The notes beneath the pieces are model-generated. The model was not told where the DNA came from and did no database searches. It saw nothing but the letters and a program-made list of their open reading frames with translations. Below are positions 17,574 to 28,264 of a DNA stretch of 64,000 nt, piece after piece. The position numbers and the translations under genes are program-made. The number at the start of each line of letters is the position of its first letter. Positions within the stretch are counted from its first letter, which is position 1. The DNA is from Aeromicrobium sp. Leaf245 (GTDB taxonomy: Bacteria > Actinomycetota > Actinomycetes > Propionibacteriales > Nocardioidaceae), in contig NZ_OW824151.1 in the NCBI RefSeq assembly GCF_942548115.1, positions 1,736,001-1,800,000 of the forward strand, written 5' to 3'.

Positions 17574-18287
17574 ATGGGGATCGGACGCAGGATTCGCGAC
17601 ATCTGGCGGTCGCGGTCGCACCAGGAGCTCGACGGCGACGCGTTGCGCAGCTCGCTCGACGACACCTACCGCGGTCAGCTGGCCCACCTGCAGCGCGTGC
17701 GTCGCGGCGTCGCGGACGTCACCACGAGCCGCAAGCGCGTCGAGGTGCGGCTCCGCCAGCTCGAGCAGCAGTCCAGCACCTTCGAGGGCCAGGCGCGCGA
17801 GGCCGTCGCCCGGGGTGACGACGACGCGGCCCGCGCGGCACTCGGGCGCAAGGTCGGGCTCGAGGAGGCCCTGGCGGACCTGCGCGAGCGGCACGCCGCC
17901 CTCCAGAAGGAGGAGGCCACGATCACCGACGCGGCGACCCGCCTGGAGCAGAACATCGAGGACTTCCGGCTCCGCAAGGACACGCTCACGGCCCGCCAGT
18001 CCGCGGCCGAGGCCCGTTCGCAGCTGACCAGCGCCGACTCCGGCATCACCTCCTCGCTCAGCACCGTCAACCAGCAGATGGAGGCGGCCGAGCGGCACAC
18101 CCGAGAGCTCGAGGCCAAGGCCGACGCCGTGGACGAGCTCGTCGCCGACGGGGTCGTCGCGCGGCCGGGCGAGGACACCGCCGACCTCGAGGCGCGCCGC
18201 TTCGACCGCGAGCTCGGGATCGACCCGTCCTCCACGGACACCGAGTCAGGGGAGGATGGCCGTGGCCCGCACCAGATTCAGGCCTGA
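17574..18287 (+). CDS. pspA: PspA/IM30 family membrane-stress protein
   Basis: 237-residue coiled-coil protein. It is almost entirely helical with heptad-like Leu/Ala/Arg spacing between residues 15 and 200 (for example YRGQLAHLQRVRRGVADV and LEEALADLRERHAALQKEE), as in PspA/Vipp1 proteins that coat stressed membranes. It is followed without a gap by htpX and pspAB, the actinobacterial Psp set (in other species called pspA-pspM/pspN or pspAA/pspAB). The ATG at 17574 is preceded by TACTCT six bases upstream, so leaderless. The 3' end overlaps htpX by 26 bp. Confidence 0.85.
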   Translation: MGIGRRIRDIWRSRSHQELDGDALRSSLDDTYRGQLAHLQRVRRGVADVTTSRKRVEVRLRQLEQQSSTFEGQAREAVARGDDDAARAALGRKVGLEEALADLRERHAALQKEEATITDAATRLEQNIEDFRLRKDTLTARQSAAEARSQLTSADSGITSSLSTVNQQMEAAERHTRELEAKADAVDELVADGVVARPGEDTADLEARRFDRELGIDPSSTDTESGEDGRGPHQIQA

Positions 18288-19155
18288 CGCGGGGCTCTCC
18301 CGACGGATGTTCGGGGTGAGCCTCGGGCTCGGCGCCCTCTACGTCGCCTTCGGCGCGATCCTGATCGCAAACACGAACCTCGTGCTCGGGCTCGTCATCG
18401 TCCTCGGTATGTCGTGGGGCCAGTGGTACTTCTCCGACAAGCTCGCCCTGCGGTCCATGGGCGCGAAGGTCGTGACCCCGGAGCAGGCCCCCGAGCTGCA
18501 CGCCATGATCGACCGGCTGTGCGTCATGGCCGACATGCCCAAGCCGACGGTGGCCGTCGCGGTCACCGACATGCCGAACGCCTTCGCGACCGGCCGCACG
18601 CCCAGCCACTCCGCGGTGTGCGTCACGACCGGCATCATGCAGCGCCTCGACGCCGACGAGCTCGAGGGCGTGCTCGCGCACGAGCTGGCCCACGTTGCCA
18701 ACCGCGACGTCTCGGTCATGACGGTCGCCTCGTCGCTCGGGCTGCTGGCCGGATTCATCACCCGCTGGGGCCTGTACTTCGGCCGGGGCGGCAGCAACCG
18801 CAACGGCAACAACCTGCCCTTCATCGCCGTGTTCCTCGTGAGCATGGTGGTGTACTTCATCAGCTTCCTGCTGACCCGGGCGCTGTCGCGGTACCGCGAG
18901 CTCAGCGCGGACCGCAGCGGCGCGTACCTCACGGGGCGTCCCTCGAAGCTGGCGTCGGCCCTCACCAAGATCTCGGGCGACATGAGCCGCATCCCCAACA
19001 AGGACCTGCGCGACTCCCAGGCCCTGAGCGCGTTCTTCTTCGCGCCGGCCATCAGCCGCGCGTCGGCCGGTGCCCTCATGGCCACCCACCCGCCGCTGGA
19101 GCAGCGCCTGGCGCAGCTGGCCAAGGTCGGCGCCGAGCTCTCGGATCCGATCTGA
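18262..19155 (+). CDS. htpX: Membrane zinc metalloprotease HtpX
   Basis: M48B protease that degrades misfolded membrane proteins. 297 residues from GTG 18262; an ATG at 18256 is also in frame, but the AGGGGAGG sequence is then too close, so GTG is preferred. Two N-terminal membrane helices (GVSLGLGALYVAFGAILI; LVLGLVIVLGMSWGQWYF), the zinc motif LAHELAHVANRDV, a further hydrophobic pair at about residues 150-210, and the third metal ligand in LSRYRELSADRSGAYL. The C-terminus carries ATHPPLEQRLAQLAKVG, typical of HtpX. It overlaps pspA and is followed by pspAB, so it is part of an envelope-stress operon. Confidence 0.93.
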   Translation: MARTRFRPDAGLSRRMFGVSLGLGALYVAFGAILIANTNLVLGLVIVLGMSWGQWYFSDKLALRSMGAKVVTPEQAPELHAMIDRLCVMADMPKPTVAVAVTDMPNAFATGRTPSHSAVCVTTGIMQRLDADELEGVLAHELAHVANRDVSVMTVASSLGLLAGFITRWGLYFGRGGSNRNGNNLPFIAVFLVSMVVYFISFLLTRALSRYRELSADRSGAYLTGRPSKLASALTKISGDMSRIPNKDLRDSQALSAFFFAPAISRASAGALMATHPPLEQRLAQLAKVGAELSDPI

Positions 19156-19174
19156 TGGGCCCGATCTGATGGGC
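19147..19174. repeat. 14-bp exact tandem duplication at the htpX-pspAB junction
   Basis: The 14-mer CCGATCTGATGGGC occurs twice in direct succession (19147-19160 and 19161-19174). It spans the htpX stop (TGA 19153-19155) and the pspAB start (ATG 19169). With a single copy, the stop and start would overlap as TGATG. Confidence 0.9.
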
Positions 19175-19741
19175 TGGCTCGACGGGATCCTCGGGCGCTC
19201 CAAGCCGCCGGAGGCCGACCTCGACGTGCTGTTCGGCGTGCCCCAGGCGGGGTTGTCGCTGCAGGCTGCCGGCTTCACGGCCACGGGGGCCGGAGCCGTG
19301 TGCTTCCGCGACGTCGATGGCGTGAGCGACGACCAGGTCGTGGCCGAGGTGCAGCAGGTCATCGGGACCGACGCCTCGGCGGCGGTCGAGCTGAGCGACG
19401 ACGGGCGAGGCTTCCGCTGGATGCAGGTGACCCGGTCGCCGGGCGACCTCACCGGCCTGGTCACCGACCTTCACGCGGCGAACTCCTCGCTCGCCGACGC
19501 CGGGTACGGACCCCAGCTCCTGTGCTCCACGGTCCTGTTCACGGCACCTTCCGGCGGAGCGCTGGCGCTGGTCTACCTGTTCAAGCAGGGCACCTTCTAC
19601 CCGTTCGCGCCGGTCGCCGGCCAGCGTCGGGACAACCCGGTCGAGATCCAGGTCCGCGCGCTCGTCGAGGGTGACGTCCCGGTCGAGCCGAAGCTCGAGC
19701 GGTGGCTCGCGCTGTGGGGTGCGCCGGGCCTGTCCGTCTAG
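19169..19741 (+). CDS. pspAB: PspA-associated protein PspAB
   Basis: 190 residues beginning MGWLDGILGRSKPPEADLD, which is the hallmark start of the PspAB family. The rest is an alpha/beta domain with a C-terminal segment GTFYPFAPVAGQRRDNPVEI that I associate with this family. It is found beside pspA/htpX in actinobacteria and is thought to help the membrane-stress response; no catalytic motif is visible. The start ATG lacks a proper ribosome binding site, and its spacing to the htpX stop was changed by the 14-bp duplication, so translation may rely on re-initiation. An out-of-frame ATG at 19155 sits in the first repeat copy. Confidence 0.85.
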   Translation: MGWLDGILGRSKPPEADLDVLFGVPQAGLSLQAAGFTATGAGAVCFRDVDGVSDDQVVAEVQQVIGTDASAAVELSDDGRGFRWMQVTRSPGDLTGLVTDLHAANSSLADAGYGPQLLCSTVLFTAPSGGALALVYLFKQGTFYPFAPVAGQRRDNPVEIQVRALVEGDVPVEPKLERWLALWGAPGLSV

Positions 19742-19795
19742 GGCACTCGGGCGCGCACTGCGGCTGGGGCGTCCGGGTCGGCCGGTCTTGGGTAG

Positions 19796-21073
<1,278 letters not shown>

Positions 21074-21078
21074 CGACC

Positions 21079-22179
21079 GTGCGGGTGCTCGTGGCGCCGG
21101 ACAAGTTCGCCGGGACGCTGGGCGCCCCCGAGGCGGCCAGGGCGATCGCGCGCGGCTGGGCCCGTGCGGCGCCCCACGACGAGATCGTGCGGCTGCCCAT
21201 GGCCGACGGTGGCCCCGGCTTCGTCGACGCGCTCCACGACGCCCTCGGCGGTCACCTCCACGTCGTGACGGTGACCGGGTCGACCGGGGTCGACGTCCCG
21301 ATGACGGTCCTCGTCGTCGACGACGTCGCGTACCTGGAGTCGGCACAGGCCTGCGGGCTCCAGCTCGGACCGCCGTCGGCGAGGTCGGCGAGCACGTGGG
21401 GCGTGGGTCAGGCGATCGCGGCCGCCGTGGAGCTCGGCGTCGAGTCGGTGGTCGTGGGTCTGGGCGGCAGCGCCACCAACGACGGGGGCGCCGGACTGCT
21501 GGGCGCGCTCGGAGCGGTGGCCGACCGCCCGCTCGACGCCGGGCCCGACGGGCTCAGCGGCATCACACGGGTCGACCTCGAGCCGGCTCGCGCGGCAGTC
21601 GGCCAGGTGCGCCTCGTGGCGGCGAGCGACGTCGACGTGCCCCTGCTCGGGATGTTCGGTGCGACCAAGACCTTCGGGCCGCAGAAGGGCCTCTCCGACG
21701 CCGACGTGGTCGAGGTCGACGGACTGCTCGACCGGTTCGTCGAGGCGGCCTGCGGCTCGACCCCGGCGGAACGGCGGGTCGCGGACTCGCCGGGTGCCGG
21801 CGCTGCGGGCGGCCTCGGGCTCGCGCTCCTCCTCCTGGGCGCGGAGCGCCGGCCCGGTGTCGCGGTCGTGGCCGACGCCGTGGGTCTGGACGCCGCGTGC
21901 GCCGCGGCCGACCTGGTGGTCTCGGGGGAGGGTGCCTACGACCACACGTCGCGCAGCGGCAAGGTCGTGCACGGCGTGGCGCAGGTGGCAGCACGCCATG
22001 CCCGTCCGTGCGTGGCGATCGCCGGCCAGGTCACGGTGGGCGCGCGCGAGATGCGCGCCATGGGCGTGGAGTCGGCGTACGCGGTGCTCGACGTCGTGGG
22101 GGAGGAGCGTGCCTTCGCCGATCCGGCCGGCTCGCTGAGCGAGGTGGCCGAGCGGGTCGCCCGCACCTGGTCCAGGTGA
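21079..22179 (+). CDS. Glycerate kinase (GlxK/GarK family)
   Basis: Phosphorylates D-glycerate, feeding it into glycolysis. 366 residues with the GarK-type signature: VRVLVAPDKFAGTLGAPEAA, RLPMADGGPGFVDAL, GLGGSATNDGGAGLLGALG and SGEGAYDHTSRSGKVVHGVA near the end. GTG at 21079 lies 5 bp after the aminotransferase stop. In mycobacteria the homologue likewise lies near the HesB-like and adenosine kinase genes, so the order is conserved. Whether the product is 2- or 3-phosphoglycerate cannot be told from sequence. Confidence 0.92.
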   Translation: MRVLVAPDKFAGTLGAPEAARAIARGWARAAPHDEIVRLPMADGGPGFVDALHDALGGHLHVVTVTGSTGVDVPMTVLVVDDVAYLESAQACGLQLGPPSARSASTWGVGQAIAAAVELGVESVVVGLGGSATNDGGAGLLGALGAVADRPLDAGPDGLSGITRVDLEPARAAVGQVRLVAASDVDVPLLGMFGATKTFGPQKGLSDADVVEVDGLLDRFVEAACGSTPAERRVADSPGAGAAGGLGLALLLLGAERRPGVAVVADAVGLDAACAAADLVVSGEGAYDHTSRSGKVVHGVAQVAARHARPCVAIAGQVTVGAREMRAMGVESAYAVLDVVGEERAFADPAGSLSEVAERVARTWSR

Positions 22180-22291
22180 GCCCGCGGCGGAGCACGTGGT
22201 GATCGCGCCCAGGTCGAGCACGTACGATGGAACAGAACCGGCCTCCTCCTGGTTTGCACCAGGGAGACCACCCGAGACCGACGGAGATGAC

Positions 22292-22684
22292 ATGAGCGTC
22301 GACAGCAGCACGACCCCCGACACGGCCACCACCGCCACCGACGGCGTCACCGCGCCCGCCGAGGGCGTGACGTTGTCCGCCAACGCCGCCGACAAGGTCC
22401 GGAGCCTGCTCGCGCAGGAGGGTCGCGACGACCTCGCCCTGCGGATCGCCGTGCAGCCCGGTGGCTGCTCCGGCCTGCGCTACCAGCTCTTCTTCGACGA
22501 GCGCACGCTCGACGGCGACGAGGTCCGCGACTTCGACGGCGTCAACGTCGTCGTCGACCGCATGAGCCTGCCCTACCTGGGCGGAGCCACCATCGACTTC
22601 GTCGACACGATCGAGAAGCAGGGCTTCACCATCGACAACCCGATGGCCACCGGTTCCTGCGCCTGCGGCGACTCGTTCCACTGA
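22292..22684 (+). CDS. erpA: A-type Fe-S cluster insertion protein (HesB/IscA/ErpA)
   Basis: Carrier that delivers Fe-S clusters to apo-proteins. 130 residues with the three conserved cysteines: QPGGCSGLRYQ and, at the end, GSCACGDSFH. The N-terminal 25 residues form a Thr/Ala-rich extension common in actinobacterial homologues. The ATG at 22292 is preceded by GGAGATGAC. A TACGAT box at 22223-22228 would give an untranslated leader of about 55 bases containing a small hairpin (CCTGGT/ACCAGG, 22248-22263). Its place next to the respiratory cluster, with its Rieske protein, makes the bc1 complex a likely client. Confidence 0.92.
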   Translation: MSVDSSTTPDTATTATDGVTAPAEGVTLSANAADKVRSLLAQEGRDDLALRIAVQPGGCSGLRYQLFFDERTLDGDEVRDFDGVNVVVDRMSLPYLGGATIDFVDTIEKQGFTIDNPMATGSCACGDSFH

Positions 22685-22741
22685 CCTTTCGAGGGGTCGC
22701 CCACGAGCGGCGACGCCCGAGGTCACGCACGACCTCCTCAC

Positions 22742-22775
22742 ACGACGGCCTCCTGCGCACGCAGGGGGCCGTCGT
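22742..22775 (+). terminator. Terminator hairpin after erpA
   Basis: Inverted repeat with 16-bp arms (22742-22757 and 22760-22775, one G-T pair, 2-nt loop) just downstream of erpA. No U-tract follows. The -10 of the next gene (TAGTCT, 22777-22782) starts one base after the stem, so the end of one transcript and the start of the next are almost touching. Confidence 0.7.
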
Positions 22776-22788
22776 CTAGTCTCGTCGG

Positions 22789-23772
22789 GTGCATCTCGCG
22801 ATCGCCGGTTCCGTGGCCACCGACCACCTGCAGGTCTTCACGGGAAGGTTCTCGGACTCCCTGGTCCCCGACCAGCTGGACAAGCTGTCCGTCTCCTTCC
22901 TCGTCGAGGACCTCGACATCCGCCGAGGAGGGTGTGCGGCGAACATCTCCTTCGCCCTGGCCGCACTCGGCCACCGACCGACGCTCGTGGCCTCGGTCGG
23001 CACCGACTTCGTGGAGCAGGGCTACCGCACCTGGCTCGAGGACGCGGGCGTCGACTGCTCCCTCGTCCACGTCTCGCCCACGGCCCACACGGCCCTGTGC
23101 ACCATCACGACGGACGACGCCCACGCGCAGATCGTCACGTTCTACCCCGGTGCCATGGCCGAGGCGCGGCGCATCGACGTGGGGGAGATCCACCGCGAGC
23201 GGCCGATCGACCTGCTGCTCATCGGACCGGACGACCCGGCCGGCATGCAGCGCCACACCGAGACGGCCCGGTCGCTCGGCATCCCGTTCGCCGCGGACCC
23301 CTCGCAGCAGCTCGCCTGGGCCGGCGGCGACCTGATCCGTGACCTCGTCGACGGTGCCGCCTACCTGTTCAGCAACGACTACGAGGACGCCCTCATCCAG
23401 AGCAAGACCGGCTGGTCGGCCGACGACGTGCAGGCGCGCGTCGGCACCCGCGTCGTCACGCGCGGCAAGGACGGCGTCACGGTGTACCCGTCCGAGGGCC
23501 CGGCCGTCGAGGTCGCGGCCATCCCGGGCGTGACGTCGGTCGACCCGACCGGTGTGGGCGACAGCTTCCGCGCCGGGTTCCTCGCCGGTGTGGCCGCGGG
23601 TCTGACCCTCGAGCGGTGCGCCCAGATCGGCTGCACCATCGCTGCGAGCGTCGTCGAGACGACCGGCACGCAGGAGTACCGCCTGACCCGCGAGGCGTTC
23701 CTCGGACGACTCGAGGGAGCCTACGGCGAGGCCGCCCGGGTCGAGGTCGGCGCCGCCCTGAGCCTGGTGTGA
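22789..23772 (+). CDS. adoK: PfkB-family carbohydrate/nucleoside kinase, probable adenosine kinase
   Basis: 327-residue ribokinase-fold enzyme. Features: N-terminal IAGSVATDHLQVF, the PfkB1-like glycine motif RRGGCAANISFALAALGH, the anion hole and catalytic Asp in DPTGVGDSFRAGFLAG, and a preceding VTRGKDGVTVY strand. The synteny (glycerate kinase, HesB-like gene, this kinase, ctaC) equals the region of Mycobacterium adenosine kinase, which is why I favour adenosine over sugars. GTG start at 22789 with TAGTCT six bases upstream, so leaderless. A clean hairpin terminator follows the gene. Confidence 0.82.
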   Translation: MHLAIAGSVATDHLQVFTGRFSDSLVPDQLDKLSVSFLVEDLDIRRGGCAANISFALAALGHRPTLVASVGTDFVEQGYRTWLEDAGVDCSLVHVSPTAHTALCTITTDDAHAQIVTFYPGAMAEARRIDVGEIHRERPIDLLLIGPDDPAGMQRHTETARSLGIPFAADPSQQLAWAGGDLIRDLVDGAAYLFSNDYEDALIQSKTGWSADDVQARVGTRVVTRGKDGVTVYPSEGPAVEVAAIPGVTSVDPTGVGDSFRAGFLAGVAAGLTLERCAQIGCTIAASVVETTGTQEYRLTREAFLGRLEGAYGEAARVEVGAALSLV

Positions 23773-23784
23773 GCTCACCCCGTG

Positions 23785-23808
23785 AGGGCACCCTAGGAAG
23801 GGTGCCCT
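23785..23808. terminator. Terminator hairpin between adoK and ctaC
   Basis: Perfect 10-bp inverted repeat AGGGCACCCT / AGGGTGCCCT with loop AGGA, 13 bp after the adoK stop and followed by TTACC. It isolates adoK from the ctaC operon. A promoter for ctaC probably lies just beyond, with TACTGT at about 23837-23842. Confidence 0.65.
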
Positions 23809-23885
23809 TACCTCCTCGTCACGGACGACGTCGGGGTACTGTTCTTGTGTCATCGCATGACTGGTGTGGACTAGAAAGGCGCCTC

Positions 23886-24740
23886 GTGGGTCGGATGAAG
23901 TTGGCGGCTGCTGTCGTCCTCGCGGTTCTCCTCAGTGCTTGCTCGCCCGTCGCGGACAACGACATCGAGCGGCTCGCGCTGCCGGTCGCCGCGAGTGATC
24001 GGTCGCAGCCCGTGTGGGACCTGTGGCTCGGCGCCTGGATCGCCGTCCTCGTCGTGTTCGTGCTCGTCTTCGGCCTGATCGTCTACGCGTCGGTCCGGTA
24101 CCGGCGTCGCAGCGACGACGAGATCCCGACGCAGGTGCGCTACAACCTCCCGCTGGAGGCGCTGTACACGATCGCACCGGTCGTGGTCGTCGCGGTCTTC
24201 TTCTTCCACACCGTCACGAGCCAGAACGAGGTGCTCGAGGAGGTCGAGAACCCCGATCACACGATCCAGGTCGTCGGCTCCAAGTGGCAGTGGGCCTTCA
24301 ACTACCTCGACGAGCAGGCCACGCAGGGCGAGGACGTGTACGACTTCGGCACGCCCGCCCAGCCGGCCGAGCTGTGGCTCCCGCTGGGTGAGTCGGTGCG
24401 GTTCAACCTGACGAGCCCCGACGTGATCCACTCGTTCTGGATCCCGGAGTTCTACTTCAAGATGGACGTCGTGCCGGGCCGTGAGAACAGCTTCGACATG
24501 ACGCCGACCCGCGAGGGCACGTTCACGGGCCGCTGCGCAGAGCTCTGCGGCCTGTACCACTCGCGCATGATCTTCAAGGTGAACGTCGTGTCGCCCGAGG
24601 AGTACGAGGCGCACCTGCAGGACCTGGTCGAGATCGGCCAGGTGGGTGCACCCGCCGGACAGAAGGAGGCCGACACGGTCGCCGGCCTGCGCGGCGAGGA
24701 GAGCGGCGACGAGAGCGTCCAGGAAGGTGCGGGTAACTGA
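23886..24740 (+). CDS. ctaC: Cytochrome c oxidase subunit II
   Basis: Carries the Cu(A) centre that accepts electrons from the bc1-bound cytochrome c of the actinobacterial supercomplex. 284 residues; GTG 23886 is chosen because GAAAGGCG lies at the right distance, with an internal ATG three codons later. A lipoprotein signal with lipobox LLSAC is followed by two membrane helices ([38 protein letters not shown]). The Cu(A) ligands are in the periplasmic cupredoxin domain ([13 protein letters not shown]-x3-C-x3-H-x2-M, plus H in VIHSFW). The stop overlaps the ctaD start as TGATG. Confidence 0.95.
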   Translation: MGRMKLAAAVVLAVLLSACSPVADNDIERLALPVAASDRSQPVWDLWLGAWIAVLVVFVLVFGLIVYASVRYRRRSDDEIPTQVRYNLPLEALYTIAPVVVVAVFFFHTVTSQNEVLEEVENPDHTIQVVGSKWQWAFNYLDEQATQGEDVYDFGTPAQPAELWLPLGESVRFNLTSPDVIHSFWIPEFYFKMDVVPGRENSFDMTPTREGTFTGRCAELCGLYHSRMIFKVNVVSPEEYEAHLQDLVEIGQVGAPAGQKEADTVAGLRGEESGDESVQEGAGN

Positions 24741-26494
24741 TGGCTACGACTGCGGCATTCGACGACGGTCGGGAGACCACCGTCATCCGTGAGACGACGC
24801 TCGGCCAGAAGGTCGTGGGCGTGCTGACGACGACCGATCACAAGGTGATCGGCAACATGTACCTCGTCACGTCGTTCATCTTCTTCCTCATCGGCGGCGT
24901 CCTGGCGCTGGCGATCCGCGCGAACCTCGCGCAGCCGGGATCGAACCTGCTGAGCGACGAGGCCTACAACCAGGCCTTCACCATGCACGGCACGATCATG
25001 CTGCTGATGTTCGCGACGCCGCTGTTCTTCGGCTTCGGCAACGCGATCATGCCGCTGCAGATCGGTGCGCCCGACGTCGCCTTCCCGCGCCTGAACATGT
25101 TCAGCTACTGGCTGTACCTGTTCGGCTCCACCATCGTGGTCGGCGGACTGTTCGTCCCCGGCGGCGCCGCCAGCTTCGGCTGGTTCGCGTACGCCCCGCT
25201 GTCCGACGGCGTGAACTCGCCCGGCATGGGCGGCGACCTCTGGGTCATGGGCCTGTGGATGTCGGGCCTGGGCACGATCCTGGGTGCGGTCAACTTCATC
25301 ACCACGATCTTCTGCATGCGCGTGCCCGGCATGACGATGTTCCGGATGCCGATCTTCGTCTGGAACACGCTCGTCACCAGCCTGCTGGTGCTCATCGCGT
25401 TCCCGATCTTCGCCGCCGCGCTGCTCACCCTCGCGGCCGACCGCATGCTCGGGGCCCACGTGTTCGACGCGGCCAACGGGGGGCCGATCCTCTGGCAGCA
25501 CCTGTTCTGGTTCTTCGGGCACCCAGAGGTCTACATCATCGCCCTGCCGTTCTTCGGCATCATCTCCGAGATCCTGCCGGTCTTCAGCCGCAAGCCGATC
25601 TTCGGCTACGTCGGCCTGGTGGCCGCCACGCTGCTCATCGCGGCGCTCTCGGTCGCCGTCTGGGCGCACCACATGTTCGTCACCGGGGCGGTCGATCTCG
25701 CCTTCTTCAGCTTCATGACGTTCTTGATCGCAGTGCCGACAGGCGTGAAGTTCTTCAACTGGATCGGCACGTTGTGGGGCGGAAGTCTGTCCTTCGACAC
25801 CCCGATGATCTTCTCGATCGGCTTCCTCACGACCTTCCTCTTCGGTGGTCTGACCGGCGTCATCCTGGCCTCGCCCACGCTCGACTTCCCGCTGTCGGAC
25901 TCCTACTTCGTGGTGGCGCACTTCCACTACGTGGTCTTCGGCACCGTGGTGTTCGCGATGTTCGCGGGCTTCTACTTCTGGTGGCCCAAGCTCACGGGTC
26001 GGATGCTCGACGAGAAGCTGGGCAAGATCCACTTCTGGCTGCTGTTCATCGGCTTCCACCTGACGTTCCTCGTCCAGCACTGGCTGGGCGTGGAGGGCAT
26101 GCCGCGTCGCTACGCCGACTACGGCCCGAACGACGGCTTCACGACGCTCAACGAGATCTCCTCGATCGGCGCGTTCCTGCTCGGCGCCTCCACGCTGCCG
26201 TTCTTCTGGAACGTCTGGAAGTCGCGCAAGAACCCGCTCGTCAAGCTCGACGACCCGTGGGGCTGGGGACGGTCGCTGGAGTGGGCCACGAGCTCGCCCC
26301 CGCCGCGCCACAACTTCCACTCGCTGCCGCGCGTGCGCAGCGAGAGCCCCGCGTTCGACCTGCACCACCCGGAGATCGCGGAGCTGGAGCTGCTGCACAA
26401 CCCCGACGAGGGCGGTGTGTTCGCGGACGCTCCCAACACCAACGGCAAAGAGTCGGCCATAAGAGATGCCAAGCAGCAGAAGGACGGTCACTGA
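24740..26494 (+). CDS. ctaD: Cytochrome c oxidase subunit I (aa3 type)
   Basis: Catalytic subunit with haem a, haem a3 and Cu(B); reduces O2 to water and pumps protons. 584 residues, twelve transmembrane helices. Haem a ligand in [12 protein letters not shown], the Cu(B) His-Tyr pair in [14 protein letters not shown], further Cu(B) histidines in [10 protein letters not shown], the K-channel region and the haem a/a3 ligand pair in [12 protein letters not shown]. Overlaps ctaC by one base and is followed after 3 bp by ctaF. The C-terminal 60 residues are hydrophilic, typical of actinobacterial CtaD. Confidence 0.97.
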   Translation: MATTAAFDDGRETTVIRETTLGQKVVGVLTTTDHKVIGNMYLVTSFIFFLIGGVLALAIRANLAQPGSNLLSDEAYNQAFTMHGTIMLLMFATPLFFGFGNAIMPLQIGAPDVAFPRLNMFSYWLYLFGSTIVVGGLFVPGGAASFGWFAYAPLSDGVNSPGMGGDLWVMGLWMSGLGTILGAVNFITTIFCMRVPGMTMFRMPIFVWNTLVTSLLVLIAFPIFAAALLTLAADRMLGAHVFDAANGGPILWQHLFWFFGHPEVYIIALPFFGIISEILPVFSRKPIFGYVGLVAATLLIAALSVAVWAHHMFVTGAVDLAFFSFMTFLIAVPTGVKFFNWIGTLWGGSLSFDTPMIFSIGFLTTFLFGGLTGVILASPTLDFPLSDSYFVVAHFHYVVFGTVVFAMFAGFYFWWPKLTGRMLDEKLGKIHFWLLFIGFHLTFLVQHWLGVEGMPRRYADYGPNDGFTTLNEISSIGAFLLGASTLPFFWNVWKSRKNPLVKLDDPWGWGRSLEWATSSPPPRHNFHSLPRVRSESPAFDLHHPEIAELELLHNPDEGGVFADAPNTNGKESAIRDAKQQKDGH

Positions 26495-26497
26495 GCC

Positions 26498-26902
26498 ATG
26501 AAGGGCATGAAGGCCGAGTACTGGACGATCATCTCCTGCGGGATCTTCTTCGTCTTCATCGCGCCGGTGTACTGGGTGCTCACCGAGGACCCCACAGGCA
26601 CCACGGCGCTCGTCATGACGTTCCTGCTGTGCGCCCTGCTGGGCTTCTACCTGTACGTGGTGGCCAAGCAGATCCCGAGCCGTCCGGAGGACCTGGACGA
26701 CGCCGAGATCGCCGACGGCGCCGGCGAGCTGGGCTTCTTCCCGCCCTACAGCTGGTGGCCGCTCTACTGCGCCCTGGCGCTCGGCACGATCGTGCTCGGC
26801 GTGGTCATCGGCTGGTGGCTGTTCATCATCGGCGCGACGATCGGTGCCGTGACCCTCTGCGGCTGGATCTTCGAGTACTACCGCGGCGTCCACGCCCACT
26901 GA
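26498..26902 (+). CDS. ctaF: Cytochrome c oxidase subunit IV (actinobacterial CtaF)
   Basis: 134 residues with four transmembrane helices: YWTIISCGIFFVFIAPVYWV, ALVMTFLLCALLGFYLYVVA, then after a hydrophilic loop YCALALGTIVLGVVIGWWLF and IGATIGAVTLCGWIFEYYRG. The charged loop (EDLDDAEIADGAGELGFFPP) and the preceding SRPED are characteristic of CtaF, a subunit needed for aa3 oxidase assembly. It lies 3 bp after ctaD, so it is translated from the same mRNA. Confidence 0.93.
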   Translation: MKGMKAEYWTIISCGIFFVFIAPVYWVLTEDPTGTTALVMTFLLCALLGFYLYVVAKQIPSRPEDLDDAEIADGAGELGFFPPYSWWPLYCALALGTIVLGVVIGWWLFIIGATIGAVTLCGWIFEYYRGVHAH

Positions 26903-26941
26903 TCAGCCTGGATGTTGGTCCCCGCCGCGTAGGATGACGCG

Positions 26942-28126
26942 GTGAGGTCAACGTTCTTGGGGCACCGCGTCGTGCTCGTCGTCGTGGCGATCGCGTCGCT
27001 CCTGGCAGCCTGCACCTCGGGCGGATCGCTCCGTGAGGCCGTGGCCCCCAAGGAGCCGGCCGTCGTCACGGCCAACGTCAAGGACAAGGCGGCCGACGTG
27101 CCCGTCGACACCCTCGTGGAGGTCGACGTCGAGCACGGGACGATCGTCGAGGCCTCCCTGTCCACCGAGGACGGCGCCGACGCCATCGAGGGCGAGGGTG
27201 GCGAGTCCGGCTGGACGGCGGCCTCGCGGCTCGAGCCCGGCACGGCCTACACGCTCACCGCGCAGGTCCGTGGCGACGACGGCAAGGACGTCGACCTCGT
27301 GCGCACGTTCACGACCCAGACGCTGACCCTGGACGACCAGACCTATCCGTCGGTGGCTCCGCTCAAGGGCGAGACGGTCGGCGTGGGCATGCCGGTCATC
27401 GTCACCTTCGACATCCCCGTGAAGAACCGGGAGCTGTTCGAGGAGAACATGCACGTCCGGTCCACCCCCGAGGTCGAGGGGTCGTGGCACTGGATCAGCG
27501 ACTCCGTCGTGCACTACCGCCCCGAGCGCTACTGGCCCGCCGGGACGAAGGTGACGGTGGACCTCGACCTCAACAGCCTTCCCGCCGGGGGAGGGGTGTA
27601 CGGCCAGCAGGACCAGGACATCCCCTTCACGATCGGCAAGAAGGTCGTGACCACGGTCGACGTCGCCAAGCACACGCTGACGATGAGCGTCGACGACGAG
27701 AAGCTGCGCACGATCCCGGTGTCCACCGGCAAGCCCGGGAACGAGACCCGGCGCGGCACCAAGGTGATCATGGAGAAGTTCTCCTCGGTCGACATGGACG
27801 CCGCCACCACCGGCGTGGACTCCTCCGATCCCGACTACTACGACATCAGCGACGTCCGCTGGGCCATGCGGGTCACGAACTCCGGCGAGTTCCTGCACGC
27901 CGCCCCCTGGTCGGTCGGTTCGCAGGGCCGCGAGAACGTGAGCCACGGCTGCGTGGGCATGAGCACCGCCGATGCCAAGTGGGTCTACGACCGCTCGCGC
28001 CGCGGCGACGTCGTGCGCTTCGTGAACAGCCCCCGGTCCCTCGAGGACAACAACGGCTGGACCGACTGGAACGTCGACTGGAGCGAGTGGACCAAGGGGT
28101 CGGCGCTGAGCTCCGCGGCGTCCTGA
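26942..28126 (+). CDS. L,D-transpeptidase (YkuD) lipoprotein with Ig-like domains
   Basis: Cross-links peptidoglycan stems (3-3 links) outside the membrane. 394 residues: lipoprotein signal (hydrophobic VVLVVVAIASLLAA then lipobox LLAAC), two Ig-like domains (about residues 40-150 and 130-240; ETVGVGMPVIVTFDIPVKNR marks the second), then the catalytic YkuD domain with HAAPWSVGSQGRENVSHGCV, where the Cys of SHGCV is the nucleophile and the His completes the pair. A C-terminal Trp-rich tail (NGWTDWNVDWSEW) follows. GTG start at 26942 with TAGGAT six bases upstream, so leaderless. It is followed by a 1.1-kb repeat region without genes. Confidence 0.93.
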   Translation: MRSTFLGHRVVLVVVAIASLLAACTSGGSLREAVAPKEPAVVTANVKDKAADVPVDTLVEVDVEHGTIVEASLSTEDGADAIEGEGGESGWTAASRLEPGTAYTLTAQVRGDDGKDVDLVRTFTTQTLTLDDQTYPSVAPLKGETVGVGMPVIVTFDIPVKNRELFEENMHVRSTPEVEGSWHWISDSVVHYRPERYWPAGTKVTVDLDLNSLPAGGGVYGQQDQDIPFTIGKKVVTTVDVAKHTLTMSVDDEKLRTIPVSTGKPGNETRRGTKVIMEKFSSVDMDAATTGVDSSDPDYYDISDVRWAMRVTNSGEFLHAAPWSVGSQGRENVSHGCVGMSTADAKWVYDRSRRGDVVRFVNSPRSLEDNNGWTDWNVDWSEWTKGSALSSAAS

Positions 28127-28264
28127 GGGGCGTTCTGAGCCGCTGAGGGCGCTCTGGGGGGTCCTGGTTGCCGCACTCGGCTCTGGCGCTTTGCGCATGC
28201 TGCTGCGCCACTGCAGTGGGCTTTCGGGTGGTGCTGCGTCGCTGGCGGTGGGGCTTCACCTGCT

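Noticed and set aside
22196-22291. A longer erpA start at 22196
   Set aside because: The upstream in-frame region has no family similarity, and the ATG at 22292 has a good ribosome binding site.
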